Source: Nymphaea colorata
Lineage: Eukaryota > Streptophyta > Magnoliopsida > Nymphaeales > Nymphaeaceae
Direction of reading: 5' to 3'
Assembly (NCBI RefSeq): GCF_008831285.2
Contig: NC_045142.1
Span: 1,121,001-1,185,000 of the forward strand
Length of the DNA stretch: 64,000 nt
Shown piece by piece: positions 11,601 to 21,719 of this stretch. A model generated the notes under the pieces. The model saw nothing but the letters and a program-made list of their open reading frames with translations. It ran no database searches and was not told the DNA's origin. How positions within the stretch are numbered: position 1 is the stretch's first letter; every line of letters starts with the position of its first letter. The position numbers and the translations under genes are program-made.

Positions 11601-14600
11601 GGATCATCTGGATTTGACACCTTGACACGAGCTTCTATAGTTCCTGTATCAATGGCTCCCTGCAAGTTTATGATTTGTTAATCACCTAGCATACAAAATT
11701 GTGAAAAATGAAAGATACAAATTCAATAGCGAAAGTATGGAAAAGTAGCAGAAGTGTGCTGCTTAATGCATAAAAGCATAGCAAAGAGTGGACACTTACA
11801 ACATTAAACAGCATTAGGAAATAAAACACGCTCCTAGAAGCGCAAAATAACACGTTCCAGGTTGGAGCTGGTTAACACAGTGTTCCATATTAGCAACTTA
11901 GTAGCTTGGTTTACAGACAGGAGCAGCCATGAGATCACCTACCACTACAATTTTGTAGAGAATGCTGAATTTGTCAACAGTATAATATATCACATTCGCA
12001 GCATGATCAAAGGTATTAGTTGACATATCCTTTGCATACAGGAATGGTAATATCAAGCATAACTGTCCCACAAGAAGCAGGCCCTCATGGCCCACACTTT
12101 CAGAATACAATGGGCCTTCTGTCAAACTGTTTTTACCTGTTTTCGGCTTTATCTCGCCCTGGTCTAGAAAAAAAAAAGGATGCTAGATATATTTAGTACT
12201 AGGGAAAACCAGCATCAGGTTGAAGCTTCTAGCTGGCTTCAACTTGTTTAAACTAGCACACAAGATAGCCTTTAGAATTTCCTTTGCGACAGAGATTTGA
12301 TATATAAAGGACATCTATTTCTAATGATTTAGGAAAACTCCAAGCAGAAGCAAGGAGTACAAACTGCAGATGCTTCATGCCTCACATAATACGTACATAA
12401 GCTGCCACTTGGTTTACTACAACTTGAAAACCAATAGAACCTTTTTGATGAGACTGACTTGACAAAGTCACTACTATAGTCTATAACAAATCTGCAAATT
12501 TCAACTTTGTGCAACACAAGCTGAACAAGACAACGTCCTAAAGTAATCAGAGTAAACTGAGCCATCATTCATGCATCCATTCAAGGGCAAGAGTGCAAAT
12601 CCAACCAAACAAGCCACATAAAAAACCACATCATTTTGTTGGCCCCTGACATACAGATAAATTATCAAACACCTCTTACGCTTTCCAACAAAAAGTATAA
12701 GAAAAAAGGAATAAAAAACAACCTGCTGAAGACGCCACTGAAAGCGAAGAGTAGCAGCTTGATAAAGAAGCTTAAGTTCTGATTCTTCCTCCAAGTTAAG
12801 AAGAAGCAACTCGGATGCACTCTCATATGTTAACATGTAGGTAGGTCTGATAATAGAATTTTGAACCTCATATTCTGCAATACTTGAAAACCATATAAAA
12901 AGCATAAACAGCGGTGTGAGAAGATCCTGGTTTAGCAAAGAAAGTCTATTGGGCTATATTACATGTAAAATGAACTACACAACTTACCTGCCATCTTCAC
13001 GCAATATAATAGACACACTGACAACACTGCAAACATGTCCTTGCTTGAGACTCATTCCCTCCATAGCAATCTTTTCAGGAAACATTGGGTAAGTTGCAGT
13101 AGGCAAAAAAACTGAAGTTCCTCTTTTCATTGCTTCCCTATAGAGGATCATAGGCAATATTCAGGATGAGGACAAGATTAGAAAAATTAAACTACAAGCT
13201 CACAAAGATCTTACTTACCTGTCTATCGTGCTCTGAGGTTTTAACAATCGTGTAGGGTCAGCAACATGAATCCAAACTTTGATTCGACCATCCTGCATCC
13301 TCTCTGCACTTAATGCATCATCTAGCTGCATCAATGTAAAAGATGCAATCAAACGATGTTGATTCAGGAAATATAGCTAATGTCAAAAACTTTCAGGGCA
13401 ATAATGTTCCTCCCAGAAGAAACAAATATCACAGTTTAGCTACCTCATCAGCTTCATCAACATCAATCGCATAGACCTTTAAGAACGTAAGATCTTTCCG
13501 GATCATCTGAAATAAATAATAGGCACATGACTGAGCTCATGTAACAAGCCAATCCCCTGGAAGAAGAAACAGGAGCTACCTTATCTGGATCAGGCTGAAG
13601 AGACAAAACCTCATCAGCAGCCAACAGAATCTCTTCCGAGTATTCGGTGGGGATATTCAGCTTCATAAGATCAAGATTTACATGTATAGGGAAGTATCCT
13701 ATATCAATCAGCAGATTCATAGCAGCAGCAGAAGCCTTCTGTAGTCCACAACTTTTCAATATCTATGAAAAATGCCAAGATTACTCAAAATTAGCTCAAA
13801 CATTTAAAACATCAGGGATATTACACCATTACAGTAATCATATCAATCGACTTACGTTGCCAGCCATTTTCTTTTGCTCATCATTCCTACATCTATCAAG
13901 AGCATAAGCTTCCAGAGCTTCAACTCTATTACGGATTTTCTCTTCTCCTATCCAAAAGTGTTTGGGAGGCTTAGATTGTGAAGGCATCATTTTTGCAGAT
14001 CTTATCAACTGGCCAAATTCTTCTAGCTCTTTCTCAGCAACTTCCTTAGCATGCTTCCGAAATAGAAGCTCTTCTACCTGATCTATATAGATTTAATAAA
14101 ATCATATTTGCACAAACAAAAATTGTACACGCAAAAAAGAAAAGGAAAGACAACATCAGAAACAAAACGAACAAGGGATCATCATGCACCATGATCACTT
14201 AACCAATACATATCCTCAAAAACATGTCAAAGTACATGCAGGATATGACTGCCCCAAGTTCCACATAGAACAGATTGGTTTTGCATTTTGGTAAGAAAAC
14301 TACTTGACTTGCAAGTTGCAATGTACTATTAGCAGAAGCATTTTTTGACGAGAAAAGAAGAGATAAAATTACTGGGCAGCAAAAGGAAACAAACATTTAA
14401 AACTTAAAAGGAACCTTAACCATCAGAATGCAATGCAACTTCCCTAATATGAATACTAAAGAATCAAGGTCAGTGAGACAAAAAGAGAGAGAGAGAGAGA
14501 GATTCTTTATCATTCATATCGATAAAAGTTGCATTGCATTATAATGACTAAGGTCCCTTTTACTGTTTTGTTCCTTTTGCTACCAGAATTTTGTCTCTTC

Positions 14601-17600
14601 TTTTCTCATCTGAAATCTCGCTTCTGGTAATGGTAATGGTACATTGCGAGTCAAGTAGATTGTCTACCAAAATGCAAAAATTAATCTGTTCTAAAGTTAT
14701 AGTCTTTAAATGTACTGCATAGAAAGTATTTGATGGCAAATGCTTTGTATATAAGACATTTCAGAATGCAGAACATGCAGTCTCAACAACCAAATTTTTC
14801 TAACACTTCTAGTTTGGAAAACAAAAGTGTCCATAAGGTTGCCAAGGAATGACGGTCTAGGGGTCATTGTGTAAAAGACGCGAACATTGATAGCTTGCCT
14901 CTCTAGAAGTTTATAATTTGTTTAACATATTTTCCGTACTTTGCTAATGTTCAAATTGCATACAAACTTTCTAAACTAGAGGTATAAAATAAGGGAAGAA
15001 GAGATGCAGGTGAACAATGACAATATTTGTTATACTTTTAACGTATGCACATCTTTTATATACCATGTATAGACTAAAAGTGATATGTAGCTTTCACCAG
15101 CATTAATTGGATAAGTCACCTGTTGAACTGGGCGAGGTCCATACACAGGGCAGTATCCTTTAGATTCCAACACGCTGAAGTATATCTCATCTTTTGAGAG
15201 CAAAAGATGTGCACAATAACTTTCCAGTGACTCTGTTGCACCATAAATTATCTGCAGATGTAGCCCTCCATCAAAATGCTGGCCTAAAGAAATGCTAAAG
15301 AGTAAAATGTTTTGTAGAAAAGGGAACCTCTGCTAGCTCTTCAGCAGTCACTGCCTTGTTTGTCTCTCGCAACTCCTCCCAAGCATACTCAATAAGAGTA
15401 GGATCCTAAGTAATAATTAGTAAGAAAAAATTATCCAACCATGCATACTCAATAAAAGTAGAATCCACAATAATAATTAGTCAAAAATAATGAAACAAAA
15501 GTATAAAACAAATAAAATATGCAATATATGCAAAACTCACCAAAAGACTCTCAGTTTTCTTGATGAAGTCTGAGATTTCAGAATGGTCAAAGCCCTCAAT
15601 ACCAGGAATAATATATGTGACCTGTTGGGGCTTTATGGAGGAGACAGTCCCATTCTGCATGTATAATTTCAGATGATAAAAGAAAGCAATAAGAGTCATC
15701 AAGGAACTGTGGAATACATCACAAGGACAATGAAAGAAGGCAACCCATTGAACAGTTAGTAATACTAAATTACTAATTACTAATACTTGTTTTTAGTAAG
15801 GACCTGATCAGACACCATCCAGTTTTTCTTTCCATCAGGTCTCTGAGCTACTGCCAATAAAATCCTTTCAGAATCCTTCCGAAACTCCAGCAACATTCCC
15901 TTCTGCAGGACCCGTTTTTCAAGCTTTTCTTCTGACAGGTCCTTATTACTCACCAATTCAGTTCTGCTAAAAATAATAGAGGTGATGAATTGAAAAAAGA
16001 GCATACTGGTTTAGTCTGAAAAAAAAACAATGGATATCTCAGAAGCAAGCAAATGTGAACCTCATAATAGATGCTACAATATGGGAAAAGAAAAGAAAAA
16101 GAAAGAAAAAAAAAACTTCCTCAACACTGACAGGATTGCCAGGTTTCTCACAGAAACTTGCTAACATATACTGTCAAGTCATGGGTGCAAGACTGAATTC
16201 AAATAGAACAGTTGTTTTTGCCAGACTCAAAGAATAGCGCAAAAAAGGGACATGTAGAGTACATCTTTCATGTGAGCAAAAGGGACGTGGAAGGAGAGCT
16301 CTCAGAATGATGGAAAGAGATGCAGTGTAAAATGGAAGGTACAAACATAGCTTTTAAGAAAGAAACTTCTATTCAAAGTAGGCACGCAAAAGCCAAATAT
16401 AAGTTTTCTATCTTCATAGTTGCCTTCATCAGAAGTCTACCTTTCCTACCCGTCAGACAGATAGTCAGTGAATTAATGGATGTCTCTCGTGTGTGAAGGA
16501 TGGGTGTCAAAGCAAAGATAGTCAGTGAATTAATGGATGTCTCTCGAGTGTGAAGGATGGGTGTCAAAGCAAAGAACAGTTTCATCCTAAAGTAGTAGGA
16601 CAAATAGGAGGTCTCTGCAGCATACCCAGCACACCAACTCCAAACCATTTTTTGTGCCCTCTTCTATCTAACCTTCGGATGTAACAATGTCTATCCTTTT
16701 TCTTGTTTGCTTCCCTAGGATGTGAGACCTCAACAGGGGAGATGCCTCAAAAAGCATGTGATTGGACTAGACTATGTCAACTTTCCTCCTTTATTGATGT
16801 TAAGCATAATCATTTTAAAATTCAAATAATTGCCCAAAAATTGACCAGTAAATGTGGAACCAAAATTACAAGAATCACGAAAGACTAATTTCTTCCTCTT
16901 GTGATTTTGCATAATTACTTCAAACAGAAGAGTACAAATTTATTATCTTAAAGATTATGATTCTCTTATTCTTCTGAGAAGTTAATTCAAATCATTATCC
17001 GAAAGACAGAACACCTGAAGAGACACAGAAAGATACAACATCTACCGACAACAATTTGAAGAAAGAATTGACGAATGAAGGAATGGTGCACGATAAGTCA
17101 CATGGAAACACAATGAAGATCAGTTTCTTTGCTTCGAAAGACTTACATCATATCACAAATTTCACGAACTTGCACCATGGAAGTTGCAACAAATATATAC
17201 ATAAAATCGAACTTTCTCAGAAAAATAGCAAAATAACGCGTAATCCTTACAATCTCCATGGCATTCAACCAAATGCCCGTTCCACAACCATAGAAAAAGC
17301 TAGTTTCCCAATGATCGATCAAAGGAACTAGATAGTTGTGAAACCATCAAACCATTTATACACAATTCAAAATTGAAGGAATTCAACGGAGAGAAGGAAA
17401 AACGAAAAATCCCTTACTTTCCGCTGGCACGAGCCCTCGCTCTTCGTGAGGCTCGCATTCAAAATTAAAGGAATTCAACGGAGAGAAGAAAAAACGAAAA
17501 ATCCCTTACTTTCCGCTGGCACGAGCCTTCGTTCTTCGTGAGGCTCGCATCTCCTGTAGCTCCTCCATGACGATGGCGAGCAGACCCTGCGTCGAGCAGA

Positions 17601-17805
17601 ACCGGAGTCCGTAGCAGGACAGAGCAACGGCGCCATTCCCCCGCCTCGGAGCAGCCCCATAGACAGAGAACCCTAAGCAGGAATTCCCCTTCCGCCGAGT
17701 ACAAAGGAATCGGCGGAAGCGGTGCTGGCAAGAGGTGGAAGGCGGGGACGGGGATCGACTGAGGGCCGAGCAGGCGTTCGCCGCGCGAACAGCCATCGCC
17801 ATCAT
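8605..17805 (-). CDS. RNR1: RNR1-like RNase II/R exoribonuclease, chloroplast/mitochondrial
   Basis: Fourteen exons (minus): 17805-17510, 15963-15804, 15654-15541, 15405-15328, 15251-15120, 14077-13856, 13762-13580, 13506-13444, 13325-13219, 13137-12988, 12882-12723, 11659-11264, 10544-10320, 8721-8605; 2403 nt, 800 aa. I recall Arabidopsis RNR1 as about the same length. The N-terminus (MMAMAVRAANACSALSRSPS) is Ser/Ala/Arg-rich, like an organelle transit peptide. The RNB active site spans exons 8 and 9: AIDVDEADE then LDDAL, with D410, E416, D418 and D419 at the metal-ligand positions of bacterial RNase II; the family motif TSPIRRYLDLLAHYQ closes exon 12. Exons 13-14 give a C-terminal S1-like end (SIGVQIGDEVDIQVEESHP). 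The family trims 3' ends of plastid rRNA and mRNA. The start is the first ATG; exon 2 may begin 3 nt earlier (tandem AG acceptor). Several introns carry local duplications. Confidence 0.93.
8725..8929. repeat. Exact 102-bp tandem duplication in the last RNR1 intron
   Basis: The unit starting CAACAAAGAGATCAAG at 8725 is repeated from 8827 with no difference that I could find. It begins 4 nt upstream of the last exon (minus sense), so it duplicates the branch-point and pyrimidine-tract region but not the AG acceptor itself. Confidence 0.95.
10695..11040. repeat. A-rich dispersed repeat, copy 2
   Basis: Located in RNR1 intron 12. It opens with TTTTTAACAGCACAGTTTTT and TCTCGGGTAT, followed by an A-rich body with AAAAAACCTAAAAATCAGG, resembling 2785-3070. 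No coding potential was seen. Confidence 0.4.
14265..14700. repeat. Long foldback (inverted repeat), about 200-bp arms
   Basis: Arm 1 is about 14265-14476 and arm 2 about 14503-14690, in RNR1 intron 5. The reverse complement of arm 2 follows arm 1 through many blocks: AACAGATT, TTTTGCATTTTGGTA, CTACTTGACT, GAGAAAAGAAGAGA, GCAAAAGGAA, ATGCAATGCAACTT and AAAGAATC. A GA-microsatellite (14484-14502) forms the loop. Transcribed RNA would fold into a long imperfect hairpin. It looks like a foldback MITE, but no clear terminal motif or target-site duplication was identified. Confidence 0.85.
15381..15481. repeat. Local duplication at the RNR1 exon-4 3' splice site, 60-bp offset
   Basis: About 41 bp at 15381-15421 (GCATACTCAATAAGAGTAGG and the following TAATAATTAG) recur at 15441-15481 with a few changes. 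The true exon-4 acceptor lies in the first copy (minus-sense AG at 15406); in the second copy that AG context is altered. Confidence 0.75.
16462..16575. repeat. 57-bp tandem duplication, RNR1 intron 1
   Basis: The unit starting TAGTCAGTGAATTAATGGAT occurs at 16462 and again at 16519, with one clear difference (CTCTCGTGTG versus CTCTCGAGTG). Confidence 0.93.
17366..17549. repeat. 92-bp tandem duplication across the RNR1 exon 1/intron 1 junction
   Basis: Copy 1 is 17366-17457 and copy 2 is 17458-17549, differing at only a few positions. The unit holds the 3' part of exon 1 and the 5' splice site (GGAAA then GTAAGG in minus sense), so a second near-identical donor exists 92 bp further along the transcript at 17417. 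Reading past the first donor hits an in-frame TAA at once, so the first donor is the one that keeps the frame. Confidence 0.95.
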
Positions 17806-18544
17806 CACCACTCTCTCTCTCTCTCTCTCTTTTCTTTGAATTTCTTTGCCCTACTGGCTACTACATTCCAGGCAATGGCGGGAGGGACCGCTGCTAGCCT
17901 GAGAGCGCGAGAACTGGGAAGTGAAGATGAGCCTCATCTCGATGCACTCCCTGCCCCCAAAAGCGGGACACGGAAGCGCAAGCGGGTCGGATATGCTCCA
18001 AATGATGACTGTCCGCATTAGGATCCAAATAAAGAGCAGCAACGGTCGAATTTTGTCTTTTGTCAATCAAGGGGATGTTTGGCTAAAGTAATATACATTA
18101 ATGTCCCATGGAACTGTAATAAATGTTTTGTGAATCTGCTTCATTTTTTAAGCAAATTTATGAGACAGTAATATTGTTTCAATGTTGCCAACCTATCACA
18201 ATTGGGCTGCAAATTTCATTGAAAGCATTTGATCAAGATAATATAATTGTTTGGCATTATCAAAAGCCATGCACAACATATAATTGTGAGACATCTCATA
18301 ATCATCGTTTGAAACAGAAGATTGACAAATGAGAAAATCAAACTCTAGGTGTGATTCATTTCACAACAGTGATACAGGCAAAACCCCAAACTGCTTAGAA
18401 AAAAATGAAAAACTCCATACAAATAGTTATTACAGACTCGATATACTTGTATTCGTTTCATGGATGCTCTAAATTGAACTGGACCAGTCAGGGAACACAT
18501 GGCCACAATTTTGAGCATCACACCGAGGACCAAGAGCTACTTCT
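17806..18544. other. Region between the RNR1 start and the SKS stop
   Basis: A CT microsatellite at 17811-17830 lies immediately upstream of the RNR1 ATG and would be a GA-rich leader in that transcript. The rest contains a 48-codon plus-strand ORF (17875-18021, listed separately) and AT-rich sequence that should include the 3' UTR of the SKS gene near 18330-18544. No TATA box was assigned. Confidence 0.5.
17875..18021 (+). CDS. Small uncharacterised ORF, 48 aa, divergent from RNR1
   Basis: ATG at 17875 to TAG at 18021 encodes a short hydrophilic peptide beginning MAGGTAASLRARELGSEDE, with a basic KSGTRKRKRVGY stretch that resembles a nuclear localisation signal. It starts 70 bp from the RNR1 start on the opposite strand. 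I recognise no family. It could be a real micropeptide, a first exon of an unseen transcript, or chance in a GC-rich promoter; chance is the default. Confidence 0.15.
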   Translation: MAGGTAASLRARELGSEDEPHLDALPAPKSGTRKRKRVGYAPNDDCPH

Positions 18545-20840
18545 TTATTGTTTGAGAGTCTCAACGACCGGCTTCTTCATGTTGCTGACCAGGCCGCAGA
18601 GAAGGGCGTTCGCCGGCATGTCGTACTCGTCCCGGAGAGATTTGTACGGCGAAGGCACGCGGATGTAGAGCTGCTGGCCCAAGTATTGGCGCTCCCACTC
18701 TTCAGACCTCAGGTTCCACATGCCAGCATTGTCAATTGTGAGCAGAATGGCAGCCCATGAATGTTGGTACACCTAAAGGCACAAGGATTCGCCAATCCGA
18801 GTTACAGAAAATCCAGTTCTTCTATCCTTTTAATAACCAATACTGGTCTATAGGTTTTGGGCATCAATCTAAAACATGACCAAGTTCATAATTTGGCCAT
18901 AAATCCAAATGGGACCAAGTTCAAAGTATGTACCTGGATGTTGGTGCGACTCACTGCATCAACAAGGTTGTAGGTCTTTCGCTTCTCAGGGCTCCATCTT
19001 CCTGCTCCAATCCTAATGAAGCAGAAAACAGGAATCACAAACATAAATGAAGCAAGAATCAGATTTCATTCATCAAAATCAAGATCTGTAGAACACATAA
19101 ACTAAACGGTATCTTAGTTGGATCTAATTTGATTGAAAATTCACCTTTAACAAAGATCCAATTGAAGCAAACATGTCCTAAGTGAAGCCAAGATGATTAC
19201 TTACCCAACAGCAAAGAATGAATATCCATCCAGGTGATAGGTCTGCAGACTCCTTTCCAAGTTCTCAAACACTATCTCAATGAATGTTCGGTATTCGCCT
19301 TCGACGACGGCGGTCTGGATCGTGATCGCCTTGCGCTTAGGCGGTTCGTCAGGGATGGATTGGTTGTTGTAGACCTTGCTGCCCATGCCGTAGTAGTCGG
19401 CCAGCTTCAATGGAGTCCTGGCCTGCTTATATGAAACTCCATTAATGGCATACCTGAGCTTGCCATTGACATAGCCCATGGTGTTAGCCAGCCTGATGGT
19501 CCTAGTAATGTTGATATTTCCATAGTGGTAGGAGCCCTGTGGGTTCGGCCTAGCAGCACTAGCCGTCAAGTTCCAGCGGAAAGAACGGAATTGGTTCATG
19601 GAGTAGGCGATGCCGATGGGTGCCGGAGGGATCGGCCCAGACAACCCGGCCTTGCCGTTGGAGTAGTGTAGCACGGCCGTCCCGTTGAGCGAGTAGCGGG
19701 TGAACCTGGTCGAGGCAACGATGTAGTAGTCCTTTGGGGCCTGGTTCGCCGTGACGAGGACGGAGAAGGACTGGCCGACGTGAACGTCGATGGAGTCGTA
19801 CTCGTTCTGCATGGTGTGCGAGCCCTCGATCTCGACGAGCTTCATGGTGTGACCCTGGATCCTAAAGTTGAGCGTGTTCTTGATTCCAACGTTCGAGATG
19901 CGGAGCCTGTAAGTCTTGCCGGGCTCGACTGTGAACTTGTCTGCCTGTTCACCAGTCTTGCCGTTGATCAGCACTCCGGCAGGCCGGCCGAGGGACTTTC
20001 CGTCATCAAGGATCTGTCTCAGGACCTGTACAAAGCCAAGAAGATGCGTGAACCAACAACGGCGGGGCTAGAAGTTTTCGCCATGGAGGATGGTAGAAGA
20101 ATTAAGATCGTCTCCGGGATTACCTTGTGGGACTTGGTGTACCAGTCGCCAACGAGGACGGTAAAGTCATCGGCGGGGGGATCGAAAGGAACGGGGATGT
20201 ACATGCGGCTGTTGATGCGGAGGCCGCCGAAGGCACCAGATGCCTTCTGGAGGCCGACGGAAGGGAAGTAGTAGTAGCTGCCAATCTGGTCCTTCACTTG
20301 GAAGTGGTAAGTGAAGTTGGTCCCAGGAAGGATGGGACAGTTTGTTCCGGGCATTCCATCTTGCCAGGAGTCCTTCCTTTGTTGAACACCATTCCTGTGC
20401 ACAGGAAACAAGCACATTCATGAGAAGAAGAAGAAGAAGAAGAAGAAGAAGAAGAAGAAGAAGAGAAGGCTGCCAATGGAGAGAGAGGCTACCAAGATAA
20501 CAGGAAAGGCTCATCAAGGTGGTTGAAGACATTAATAACAATGTTGTCGTTGGTGGTGGAGTTGATCCAGGGACCGGGGAATTGACCGTTGATCAGGATT
20601 CCCTGTTTATCAGAATCACAGAAGAGAATAAGTTTGTGTTAATTCTTTAGTAAGGTGTATCAGAGCAGAAAGAAGAACAGCAGTTGTATGGGAAAGTTAA
20701 TGAAGCAGAACCTGCTGAGGAACTCCAAGTGGGGAGATGGTGCCATACGTGACATCCCATGTGAAGTATCTGTAAGGGTTCTCCGCAATAACACAGAGAC
20801 AGAGAAATGGAAATACGGCTAACAAAGAAAGAGGCGACAT
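18545..20840 (-). CDS. SKU5-similar (SKS) multicopper-oxidase-like protein, L-ascorbate oxidase homolog
   Basis: Six exons (minus): 20840-20712, 20602-20493, 20394-20124, 20025-19205, 19012-18934, 18772-18545; 1638 nt, 545 aa, the usual length. A signal peptide (MSPLSLLAVFPFLCLCVIA) is followed by three cupredoxin domains. Family blocks are clear: DVTYGTISPLGVPQQ, INGQFPGP, TYHFQVKDQIGSYYYFPS, RIQGHTMKLVEIEGSH, NQFRSFRWNLTASAARPNPQ, YHLDGYSFFAVG and YLGQQLYIRVPSPYKSLRDE. The His-rich copper motifs of true laccases (HWHG, HCH) are absent: the first is LSWNGVQQRK and the last HSWAAILLT, as in the SKS/Bp10 pollen subgroup. It is therefore probably secreted and non-oxidase, acting in wall or pollen-tube growth. 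The C-terminus (VVETLKQ) shows no GPI signal, unlike SKU5 itself. A leader intron is likely (donor near 21644). Confidence 0.94.
20422..20465. repeat. GAA/TTC microsatellite in a very short SKS intron
   Basis: About 14 GAA units lie in SKS intron 2, which is only 98 nt (20395-20492). In the transcript they form a (UUC)n run ending about 27 nt before the AG acceptor, so the repeat probably serves as the pyrimidine-rich 3' splice signal. Confidence 0.95.
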
Positions 20841-21700
20841 TGTCTTCAACTCTACTTTTTTTCCTGTATCTGTTACACGATGAAGAAGAACCAAAGAACA
20901 CGTCAATACTCCTAGGCTTTCAGTTTTATTTCCTTAAATTAGTCATGAAAGGAACAATTATGTGAAATCAACAAGGCAAATTTTAATTCGTCTTAACCAT
21001 TTCAGTGGATCTATTCTTTAATATATGCAAAAGACGCGTCTGAATATGCACGAAAATTGGAGAAATGTCATTTTTCTGATAAAGCAAGCAAAAGTTGGCA
21101 GTAAAGAGTTTTTTCTAGCTTGTTGCTTAGATGCTGTGTTGATTGATCTGTTCTTTCTATTACCATGCTGCAAAATGACGCTCAAAAGATAGATAATAAT
21201 AAAGAAGAAAGTTGGCATCTCCTGAAACATCAAAAACAGCTGAATTTCTTGATGATGAAAGGAAATTTCGTAGAAACAAAAAACATCATATGTAAATGTG
21301 ATTCAGAAAACCTTGGGCATGTCTGTTTTTTATTGCACCATCACATTTATAATAAAAAAATCACAGATTTAAGATTAAGCACTAAACTTTCACAATCGAG
21401 ATTTAAAAATCAAAGGCTATTAACTTTTGTACTTGTGGGGAACAGAATAGAATTCTTCGATTTCACGAATCACGAGAAGCTAAGAAGTTTCAAACACCAC
21501 ATGCAAATCAAATTTGCCAATTTCAAACGCCCATCAGCAAACCATTACCACCAAGCAGATCTGTAACGAAAATCTCAGGCACAGAGGCTGAAATTCGATG
21601 ACGGTCGAAGAAGAAGAAGAACACAGAAGAGGAGGATCTAGTTTACCATGCAAAGCAGATCGGAGCTACCCCACTTTCTCTTCTTCCTTCCAATAAAGTT

Positions 21701-21710
21701 TATTTATATA
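21701..21710 (-). promoter_or_regulatory. TATA box of the SKS gene
   Basis: Minus-strand TATATAAATA is followed about 30-40 nt downstream by a CT/GA-rich region (21670-21690) suitable for transcription start. A 5' UTR exon ending in GCTTTGCATG at a GTAAAC donor (near 21645) and an acceptor near 20880 would give a leader intron of roughly 760 nt. Confidence 0.55.
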
Positions 21711-21719
21711 GATTGCATG

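Noticed and set aside
19234-20423. Plus-strand ORFs opposite SKS exons
   Set aside because: Antisense shadows of GC-rich SKS exons; they cross splice junctions without matching signals.
20422-20465. CRISPR-like or satellite array
   Set aside because: It is a plain trinucleotide microsatellite; no spacer-separated repeats exist in the window.
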